This document shows positions 17,030-24,900 of a DNA stretch of 64,000 nucleotides, piece after piece. Origin of the DNA: JAFGXF01 sp963732595. GTDB lineage: Bacteria > Chloroflexota > Anaerolineae > Anaerolineales > Anaerolineaceae. The position numbers and the translations under genes are program-made. How positions within the stretch are numbered: the stretch's first letter is position 1; every line of letters begins with the position of its first letter. The stretch is taken from positions 186,001-250,000 of the forward strand of contig CAVSZZ010000001.1 of assembly GCA_963732595.1 (NCBI GenBank), given 5' to 3'. The notes beneath the pieces were generated by a model. The model did no database searches and had not been told where the DNA came from. It saw only the letters and a program-made list of their open reading frames with translations.

Positions 17030-18424
17030 ATGTTACAATCCCACCGACCAGTCATGCGGCCTATGACGACCGCCCACCTGGCACAGACCATGACCCTGCT
17101 CAGCCTCTCGGCTGACGAACTGAAACAGCAGATCGAATCGGAACTGGCCTCCAACCCGGCGCTCGAAATGACCGATGAGCGCCGCTGCCCGAACTGCCAG
17201 CGGCCGCTGCCCGGCAATGCGCCCTGCCCGACCTGCTCGAGTGCCTCGCCAACGGCGCCGGATGATGCCATCGTCTTCATCTCCCCGCGGGATGATTTCC
17301 ATCCATCACACAGCTCCTCGGGAGACGACGACCAGGCGGATGACAATATCGCCCCGGTCACGGAAGACCTGCCGACCTTCGTATTCCGCCAGATCGCTCC
17401 GGATGTCGATCCACAGAAACGCACCATCGCCGCCTACCTGCTCACCCACCTGGATGAGGACGGCCTGTTGACCATCGCCCCGGTGGAGATCGCCCAATAC
17501 CATCACGTCCCACTGGATGTGGTCGAATCGGTGCGCAGTATGATCCAGCACGCCGAACCGCTGGGTGTGGGTTCCAGGACCGCCCAGGAAGCCATGCTGG
17601 TCCAGCTCGACCACCTGGCTGAAAGCCGTGAAATTCCACCCAGGACCCGCGAAATCATTGAAAAAGGTATGGACATGCTCAGCCGCCGCCAGTACAGCGA
17701 ACTGGCACACCTGTTGGGATGCAGCCTGCGCGAAGTGAAGGAAGCCGCCCAGTTCATCACTGAAAACCTGAACCCGTTCCCGGGCCGCTCACACTGGGGT
17801 GACGTTCACGAAGGTGAAAACGCACCGCTCCAGGTCTACCGCTCACCCGATGTTATCATCAACCACGTTAATGAAGACCCCACCAAGCCTCTGATGGTCG
17901 AGATCATCATGCCATTGGCCGGCACCCTTCGTGTGAATCCCTTGTTCCGCAATGCCCTGCGCCAGAATTCCGAGTACCGTGAGGACTGGAAGAACGACCT
18001 CGAACGCGCTGCGCTGTTCGTCAAATGTCTGCAGCAGCGCAACCACACAATGCGCCGCCTGATGCAGCGCCTGGTGGCCATCCAGAAGGATTTCATCGAT
18101 CACGGCGAGGTCTACCTGAAGCCGTTGACCCGTGCTTCACTCTCGATCGAGCTGGAAGTGCACGAATCGACCATCTCGCGCGCGGTTTCCTCAAAGACCG
18201 TTCAGCTCCCCAACCGGCGCATCATCCCGATGGCGAAGTTCTTCGATCGGAGTCTGAACTTGCGCACGATCCTGAAGAACATCATCGTGGCAGAAGGCCA
18301 TCCGCTGAGCGACTCGGAGCTGGTCAAGCTGCTGGATGCCCGCGGATACAAGATCGCCCGCCGCACGGTCGCCAAGTACCGCGCCATGGAAGGCATCCTG
18401 CCGGCGCATTTACGCCACGCCTGA
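17030..18424 (+). CDS. rpoN: RNA polymerase sigma-54 factor with a zinc-ribbon insertion
   Basis: Directs RNA polymerase to -24/-12 promoters and needs an AAA+ activator. Region I is visible at residues 1-47 (RPMTTAHLAQTMTLLSLSADELKQQIESELASNPALEM). The core-binding and DNA-binding regions follow, with LTRASLSIELEVHESTISRAVSSKTVQLPNRRI as the helix-turn-helix, and the RpoN box ARRTVAKYR near the C-terminus. Unusually, residues 53-69 hold C53-x2-C56-x9-C66-x2-C69 (CPNCQRPLPGNAPCPTC), a zinc-ribbon-like knuckle in the normally acidic region II. Strong GAAGGAAGG ribosome site; 464 residues, a usual length. The kinase and activator follow directly. Confidence 0.94.
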   Translation: MLQSHRPVMRPMTTAHLAQTMTLLSLSADELKQQIESELASNPALEMTDERRCPNCQRPLPGNAPCPTCSSASPTAPDDAIVFISPRDDFHPSHSSSGDDDQADDNIAPVTEDLPTFVFRQIAPDVDPQKRTIAAYLLTHLDEDGLLTIAPVEIAQYHHVPLDVVESVRSMIQHAEPLGVGSRTAQEAMLVQLDHLAESREIPPRTREIIEKGMDMLSRRQYSELAHLLGCSLREVKEAAQFITENLNPFPGRSHWGDVHEGENAPLQVYRSPDVIINHVNEDPTKPLMVEIIMPLAGTLRVNPLFRNALRQNSEYREDWKNDLERAALFVKCLQQRNHTMRRLMQRLVAIQKDFIDHGEVYLKPLTRASLSIELEVHESTISRAVSSKTVQLPNRRIIPMAKFFDRSLNLRTILKNIIVAEGHPLSDSELVKLLDARGYKIARRTVAKYRAMEGILPAHLRHA

Positions 18425-18440
18425 GGAACTGAAAGCCGCC

Positions 18441-20402
18441 ATGCATGATGTCAGAGCCTATCAATCGGTCCTGCCGGAAAACTGGCGGCACAAGAAGAAT
18501 TCCATCCTGGACGAACTTGAGCGCGTCCTGAACTATATCGATGCGCCTGTATTGGTCCTCTCCGATACAGGCGTCATCCTGTATACCAACAGCGCCCTGC
18601 TGGACCTCACCTCTCACAACCTGGACGAATTGATCGGCGGGCGGGTCGAAACGATCCTGCCGGAATACCCCTTTCCGGAAGAGGATACCCCGCTCATCCA
18701 GGCTACTTTGACGCGCCAGTACCGCCCCCCGCTGATCGTCAAACTGCATCACATCACCTTCGAGCGGCAGCGCGATATCGACCTGCTCGTCATCGGGGCT
18801 CCCGGAGCCCTGTTGAGCGCCCTGGAAGGCCCGCTCAACAAGCCGGAGATCTTCTCCGCCTTGTTGGACTTGAGTCGTCTCAGCCTCGAGCCGGACATGG
18901 AACGATCCATACAGAGTGCCATGCAGCTGTCGCAGGTGTTACTGTCAGCCCGCACGGTCGGGTTATACACGGCGGAAGGCCGAAAGCCGGTCTTCAAGCG
19001 CATCGCCGGGACCATCCCGGCGGAGGATGAATCCCTTCCCTTAACGATCGATCCCTCGGACCTGACGGAGCTGAAAGAGCCATTCCTGTGGCGCCCGGGC
19101 AAGAAAACCGGCACAGCCCTGCACAAGCACGCCAAAAACAGTGGTCTGAGCTACCTGGCCAGCGTGCCGCTGGGCGAGGAGAACAGCTGGTCGGGGCTGC
19201 TGGTGTGCGGCGATCGCCAGGCCGACCCCTCAGACAACCTGTTGAAGGTGCTGGAGATCATCGCCGGCATCCTCTGGTCGGCCATCAGCCATCATGTCTC
19301 GGTCGGCAATCTCAATTTATCCTCAGTCAACAACGCCCGGACGCTGCTCATCCGCAACGCCATCACGGAGAATGCCCAGGAAGGCGTCCTGCTGCTCAGC
19401 CCGGACCTGACCATCAGTGAATTGAACCCCTCGGCCGAATTGATCCTGGGTTACGCCAGCCAAGAAGTGAGCGGCATGCCGGTTGAGGACATTCTGATCG
19501 GCAGTGACAGCCTGACGGCAGCCTATAACACCGCGCTGCAGGGCATCCCGATCTCGAACCTGGGCGTCGTCAAATTGCATCGCCGCAACGGTACTTCCTT
19601 CCCGGTCGAGATCCAGATCTATCCGATCGAGAGCCAGGGTGCCGTGCAGGGGATCGTCATCTTTTTGCACGACATCACCGAAAATGAGCAGATCCGCGTC
19701 AAGACCCAGCAGCTCGAACAGCGCGCCGTGCTGGGTGAAGTGACCGCCATTTTCGCACACGAGGTTCGCAACCCGATCAACAACATCAGCATGGGCCTGC
19801 AGCTGCTGGGTTCCAAATTCAGCGCAGACGATCCCAACCAGGAGTTGATCGGCCGGCTGCAGACCGACTGCACCCGGCTGACCCACCTGATGGAATCCGT
19901 GCTGTCGTTCTCGCGGCCGATGGAATTCAAGATGGAAACCACCGAGCTGCCCGTCTTGCTGCAGCGCATCCTGGATCGCTGGCGCCCGCGCCTGTCACAT
20001 GCCAATGTCGAGCTGTTCTTCCAACCGGATCCCGCCACACCGGCCATCATGGGCGATCCGCGCACCCTGGAGCAGGTCTTCACCAACCTGATCAGCAATG
20101 CTGTGCAGGCCATGAGCACCAATGGCAATGGCATCCTGGGGATCAAGACCGCCGCCCACCAGGGACCGGATTTCCTGACAGCCGAAGTGACCGTGTCAGA
20201 CAGCGGCCCCGGCATCCCACCGGAGATCCGCGAACATATCTTTGAACCCTTCGTGACCACCAATGCCGGGGGCACCGGCCTCGGGCTGGCGATCACCCGC
20301 CGCATCGTGAATGCCCATCACGGCACCATCGATGTCGAGAGTTTTCCGGGTGGTACAATATTCCACGTAAACATTCCCGCATTATCAGAAGGAAGGCCAT
20401 GA
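18441..20402 (+). CDS. Soluble PAS-type sensor histidine kinase (NtrB-like)
   Basis: A 653-residue kinase from ATG 18441; the upstream open frame overlaps rpoN and is not needed. Order: a PAS-like domain (about 25-100, IDAPVLVLSDTGVILYTNSALLDLT), a GAF-like middle region (about 135-285), and a second PAS (about 310-415, ENAQEGVLLLSPDLTISELNPSAELILGY). Then comes HisKA with phospho-acceptor His440 in FAHEVRNPINNIS, and HATPase_c with NLISNAVQAM (N box), DSGPGIP, FEPFVTT and GTGLGLAI. No membrane segment or signal peptide, so it senses a cytoplasmic cue. The stop overlaps the response regulator start as ATGA, so they are certainly a pair. Confidence 0.92.
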   Translation: MHDVRAYQSVLPENWRHKKNSILDELERVLNYIDAPVLVLSDTGVILYTNSALLDLTSHNLDELIGGRVETILPEYPFPEEDTPLIQATLTRQYRPPLIVKLHHITFERQRDIDLLVIGAPGALLSALEGPLNKPEIFSALLDLSRLSLEPDMERSIQSAMQLSQVLLSARTVGLYTAEGRKPVFKRIAGTIPAEDESLPLTIDPSDLTELKEPFLWRPGKKTGTALHKHAKNSGLSYLASVPLGEENSWSGLLVCGDRQADPSDNLLKVLEIIAGILWSAISHHVSVGNLNLSSVNNARTLLIRNAITENAQEGVLLLSPDLTISELNPSAELILGYASQEVSGMPVEDILIGSDSLTAAYNTALQGIPISNLGVVKLHRRNGTSFPVEIQIYPIESQGAVQGIVIFLHDITENEQIRVKTQQLEQRAVLGEVTAIFAHEVRNPINNISMGLQLLGSKFSADDPNQELIGRLQTDCTRLTHLMESVLSFSRPMEFKMETTELPVLLQRILDRWRPRLSHANVELFFQPDPATPAIMGDPRTLEQVFTNLISNAVQAMSTNGNGILGIKTAAHQGPDFLTAEVTVSDSGPGIPPEIREHIFEPFVTTNAGGTGLGLAITRRIVNAHHGTIDVESFPGGTIFHVNIPALSEGRP

Positions 20403-21580
20403 CCGCAACCGTACTTGTCGTTGATGATGAAGAAAATGCCCGCCATTTCGTGAGCGATTTCCTGACCCAGAAGGGTTACGAGGTCAAGGGAGCCGGCACA
20501 CTCAAAGAGGCCCGCGCACGCGTCAATGAAGGTGTGGCCGATATCATCCTGCTGGATGTCCAGCTCCCGGATGGCTTCGGCACCGACCTGCTGCGCGAGA
20601 CCGCCAGCATGCCGCTGCGCCCGCCCATCATCATTATCACCGCGCACGCCGACATCGATATGGCCGTGGAGTCGATGAAGAATGGGGCTCACGATTTCCT
20701 GCAGAAACCGATCGAGCTGGACCAGCTGGAAAAGTCCGTACAACGAGCCGGAGAGCTGGTGGCGCTGCGGCGTGAGCTGAACCACCTGCGACAGAGCCAG
20801 CGCGGCAAGATCGATTTCGTCATCGGTCAATCCCCCGCCATGCTGTCGGTCATTTCCCAGGCTGAACGGGCCGCGACCGTCTCCGCCTCGGTCCTGATCA
20901 CCGGCGAAACCGGAACAGGCAAGGACATCCTGGCACGTTTCATTCATCAGCACGGTCCGCGGGCCAATAAACCCTACGTAGCCATCAACTGTGCTGCCAT
21001 CCAACCCACCGTCCTGGAAAGCGAGCTGTTCGGTTATGAGCCGGGTGCCTACACCAGCGCCGAGAAGCGCAAGGAAGGCTTAATGGAAGTGGCCGACGGC
21101 GGCATCCTGTTCCTGGATGAGATCTCCACCATGGGGGTGGATACCCAGGCCAAATTGCTGCGCGCAGTCGAGGAGCAGGCTTTTCGCCGCGTGGGCGGAA
21201 CAGCCCTGGTCAAGGTCGATTTCCAATTGATCGCCGCCTCAAACCGCGATCTGCCGGCCATGATCAAGGCTGGACTGTTCCGTGAGGACCTGTACTACCG
21301 CCTGAAAGTGGTGGACCTGGAACTTCCTCCCCTGCGCGAGCGCAAGGCCGATATCCCCGAGCTGGTGGGTCTGCTGATGCGCCAGTTGAACCCCCGCATG
21401 GGCTTGAACATCCAGGATATCGAACCGCCGGCCATGGCAGCCCTGGTGGCGTATGACTGGCCTGGGAATATCCGCCAGCTTGCCAATGCGATCGAACGCG
21501 CCATGTTATTCTGCGATGAAGCCAGCCTTGGCTTGCAGCATATGCCGCCTGAGGTCGTCTCGAACCCCAAAAAGAAGTAA
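20399..21580 (+). CDS. Sigma-54 activator response regulator lacking a DNA-binding domain
   Basis: A 393-residue NtrC-type protein. The receiver domain (1-120) has D10/E11, phospho-acceptor D53 in LLDVQLPDG, and K103. The AAA+ domain (about 141-375) has Walker A GETGTGKD (169-176), Walker B GGILFLDE (234-241), ELFGYEPGAY, FREDLYYRL and WPGNIRQL. The sigma-54 contact loop reads GAYTSA (216-221) instead of GAFTGA. The chain stops at about residue 393 in a Lys tail, with no Fis-type helix-turn-helix. Activators of this form act from solution without enhancers. It is the likely partner of the RpoN encoded two genes upstream. Confidence 0.92.
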   Translation: MTATVLVVDDEENARHFVSDFLTQKGYEVKGAGTLKEARARVNEGVADIILLDVQLPDGFGTDLLRETASMPLRPPIIIITAHADIDMAVESMKNGAHDFLQKPIELDQLEKSVQRAGELVALRRELNHLRQSQRGKIDFVIGQSPAMLSVISQAERAATVSASVLITGETGTGKDILARFIHQHGPRANKPYVAINCAAIQPTVLESELFGYEPGAYTSAEKRKEGLMEVADGGILFLDEISTMGVDTQAKLLRAVEEQAFRRVGGTALVKVDFQLIAASNRDLPAMIKAGLFREDLYYRLKVVDLELPPLRERKADIPELVGLLMRQLNPRMGLNIQDIEPPAMAALVAYDWPGNIRQLANAIERAMLFCDEASLGLQHMPPEVVSNPKKK

Positions 21581-21585
21581 AAACC

Positions 21586-21601
21586 TGGCATAATTCTTGC
21601 A
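21586..21601 (+). promoter_or_regulatory. Sigma-54 (-24/-12) promoter of the TPR-protease operon
   Basis: TGGCAT-AATTC-TTGCA, with GG and GC 10 bases apart, starts 6 bases after the activator stop codon. Predicted transcription start about 21612. The only mismatch to the common consensus is T for C at the end of TGGCAC. Confidence 0.82.
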
Positions 21602-21607
21602 CCGATA

Positions 21608-21638
21608 CCTCCTGAGGATCATTCATCAGGAGGTTTTT
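21608..21638 (+). terminator. Hairpin with U-tract whose 3' arm contains the Shine-Dalgarno sequence
   Basis: CCTCCTGA (21608-21615) and TCAGGAGG (21626-21633) pair perfectly and TTTTT follows, one base before the ATG context of the next gene. The AGGAGG ribosome site lies inside the 3' arm. A transcript starting at the sigma-54 promoter (about 21612) would lack half of the 5' arm. The hairpin should therefore form mainly in read-through RNA from the rpoN operon, ending it or hiding the ribosome site. Confidence 0.65.
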
Positions 21639-21639
21639 C

Positions 21640-21960
21640 ATGTTCACAAATATAGACGAAGCATTCATGTGGATGGCCACCATCGTTTTCTTTGTTGGTG
21701 TGGTCGTTCTGCTGGCCGGGATCATCATCCTGATCGCCCAGGCTTCCGGTAAAAATGTCAAAACGGTCTCCGAGTCGGTCTCCAAGCTGGCTCAACGGGG
21801 GATCGCCGAGGATGTGGCCGGCTTGGTGGGCAACGCCTCATCGCTCATGAACAGCATGAACGACATGGTGCGCTCATCCTCCGGCATCGGCATCACCCTA
21901 GTCATCACCGGCGGTGCGTTGATGGCGGCAGCCTATTTCATCTTCATGCAACTCGGATAA
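21640..21960 (+). CDS. Small two-helix membrane protein, first gene of the sigma-54 operon
   Basis: A 106-residue protein I cannot assign to a family. One hydrophobic segment spans about residues 11-34 (MATIVFFVGVVVLLAGIIILIAQA) and another about 83-104 (IGITLVITGGALMAAAYFIFM). Between them lies a polar stretch rich in Ser, Val and Lys (SGKNVKTVSESVSKLAQRG..) that looks helical. It is expressed from its own sigma-54 promoter with an AGGAGG ribosome site, and it is followed after 18 bases by the giant TPR gene. It could anchor or signal to the TPR-protease pair at the membrane. Confidence 0.8.
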   Translation: MFTNIDEAFMWMATIVFFVGVVVLLAGIIILIAQASGKNVKTVSESVSKLAQRGIAEDVAGLVGNASSLMNSMNDMVRSSSGIGITLVITGGALMAAAYFIFMQLG

Positions 21961-21978
21961 CACCCCAACGGAGCAGAT

Positions 21979-24900
21979 ATGGCAAGCGCCGGGTTTCTGA
22001 AACAACTCAGATCACTCCTGCCGGAAAGCGACTGGCAACCGGTCCTTTCCGCCCTGCGCCAGGATCGCCTGGTGTGGGCAGCCCTCCAGGATGATGCGCT
22101 GTGCAGCCGCGCCCTGGAAAGCTGCGGCCGGATCGCCAGTGCCTGGAATCCCGCCCGCCTGGGTCTCCTGTCGCTCGGCTACACCTTCAACGAGGCGGAC
22201 CTGCAGGCACAACCGGCCAGCCGGATCGAACCGGACCTGGCGGCGCGCCTTTTGACCCTCTCCACCGATCCCCAGGATGCCAACGAGGACCTCCCTTCTG
22301 CCATGCTGGCCGCCCTGCTGGCACGTGAAACCCACCACCAGACCAATCAGTGGCAGCGGGCTCTTGCAGATGTCTTTGATAAATACGCAGCCCTGGCTCC
22401 CACCGTGCTGGCCTGCCTGGTCCCAATCGCTCACGCTCCAGCCATCCTGCTGTATTCTTTCCTGGCCGGGAACCTCTTCCCGGAACCGGACGAACGCCGG
22501 CGGATCCTGACGCACGCCATTTTCGCCAACCCGATCGACAGCGCTGAGCGGGTCAACTTGATCGTCCAGATCCTGTCTGCCCTGCCGGACGCCGAACAAC
22601 TTGAATACCTGAACTGGTTGAAACACAATAACCTGTCCAAAATATCCAGTGCGGTCGCCGGTGAACTGCTCGGCAACGGCAAGAACGCCCCCGCGCGCAA
22701 AATGCCGGATGTGGTTGAGATCGAAGCAGACCACTTCGACATGGAGACGGCTTACACCCAGGCCATGCTGCAAAAGTTGAATGGCAAGGAAGCGGAAAGC
22801 AAGCAGACCCTCACCAGCGCACTCGATCAGATCAAATCACGCCAGGAGCAATTGCTGGACGCCCTGGATGAAATGAACGCTCCGGCACCCGAAACGAACG
22901 GCGATACAACACCCCTCAAGGGCGACAGCACGGACGCAGCCGGGCTGATCAAAACCATCAGCGGGCAGATCCAGGCCGGTGACATCGAGAACGCCCTCAT
23001 TTCCCTGCGCGAGGCTCAGGCAGCCTACCCCGAGAACCCGGATTTCGCCCGCCTGCAGGCCGAGATCGCCCGCCAGAATGGACACTCAACCGACACGATC
23101 GATGCGCTTCAGACCGCCGTCATGCTCAAACCGGATGACGTGTCGCTGCGCAAATCGCTGGCCAGCGCCTACGAGGAGCAGGATAATTGGAAGGATGCCC
23201 TCGACGAGCGGCGCAGCGTTCTCAAATTCTTCCCTGAACCCCCCGAACAGGAATTACTGGCCCTGGCTGCCACAGCCATCCGTGCCAGACAGCTTGCGGT
23301 GGCCGAAACCGCCTGCCAGACCGTGCTGGAGATACAGCCCGACAACGGGCAGGCCAACGCGATCTATGGCGAACTGCTGCATGCCCAGGGCGACGACGAA
23401 AAAGCGCTCCTGCATCTGACCCGGGCCACGACCATGTCGCCAGACCTGCCGGCACCCTGGCTGGTCATCAGCCGCATCTACCGCGACCAGGGCAATGAGA
23501 CCTTTTCGATCGACACCCTGAAGGCCGCCTCCCAGGTACTACCCGACTCACCCGAGATCCAGTATGCGCTGGGTGAGAACTGCCTGGCGAACAGCTCCCC
23601 TTCCGAAGCCCTGGTCTATTTACGCAAGGCTCATAAATATGACCCCTCCTCCCCAGTCATTCGTTTACGGCTGGCCGAAAACCTGACGGCGCTCGGGCTG
23701 TATGCCGAAGCCGACCGCATTCTGAAGGATGCCCGCCTGGAAGACCCCTCCAATCCCGAGCTGGCCATGCTGTCTGCCAGGGTTATGCTGGGTTTGGGCG
23801 ACCTGAATGCCGCCCTCGACTCGGTTACCCTCGCGCTGGAAGCCCGACCTGACCGGGTGACGACCTTCTCCCTCCTGGCTGAAATACTGGAAGCCGCCAT
23901 TAATGAAAAGAACAGCCTCTCTGCCATCCTGGCTGCTCACCCGACTCTGAAGAACCTGACCGGGTCGCTGCAGGAGATGCTGGAAGGCGCGATCGCGTCA
24001 CGCCCCGAATCGCTCGACCTGCAAATGCTCTCCGCCGACCTGCTGGCGGAGACCGGCGCCGCAGATCAAGCCCTCGAGCGCTATCGCAGCCTGCTGCAAA
24101 AGCTGCCTTACAAGCATCCGGTTTCATGGCGCGCGCAGTTCGGCCTGGGGCGCATCGCCCTGCAATTGGGTCAATTGGATGCTGCCCTGGTGTCACTCAA
24201 GGAAGCTGCCCACCTGATGCCTGAACGCACGGACATCCTGAAATCCCTGGCGGAAACCTATCGCCTGGCCAACCTCCCACGGGAAGCCATGGATACCGCC
24301 CAGGCGATTGCCGACCTGCTGCCGGGGGATGCCGGCAGCCTGCTCTGGCAGGCCGGGCTATGCCTGAAACTAAATGAACCCGCCGACGCAGCCACCGCAA
24401 TTGAAAAAGCCCTGGAACTCGAACCCAACCGGCCCGACCTCGTGCTGATGCACACCCGGGCTCTGCTGGCTGCCGGCGATACTGCCCCGGCACAGGCCCG
24501 CCTGGATGCCCTGACCGCCAATACCGATCTGGACACCGGCACCTACAAGCTTGCAGCTGACCTGTATACCGAAATGGCTCTGCCGGCCAGGACCAGCGCC
24601 TGCCTTAAGAAGGCGGTTGAGGTCTCCAATGTCCTGGATAGTGGATTGATGGCCGACCTGGCGGAGGCTTACATGGATGAGGGTGATCCGGCCGAAGCTC
24701 TGAGAGCCATCGACCAGGCCCTGTCTGTGGATGAGGATAATGAGATGCTGGTGCTGAATCGCTGCGCCCTGCTGGATCAATTGGGCCAGGCAGTCGAAGC
24801 GCGCGAGTATCTGGTCACCCTGCTCAACTCATCCAGGACCGAAGGCTGGTCGAACCTCTCGCTGAGCGCGCTGCATGCCCGCCTGGCTGAATTACTGCGG

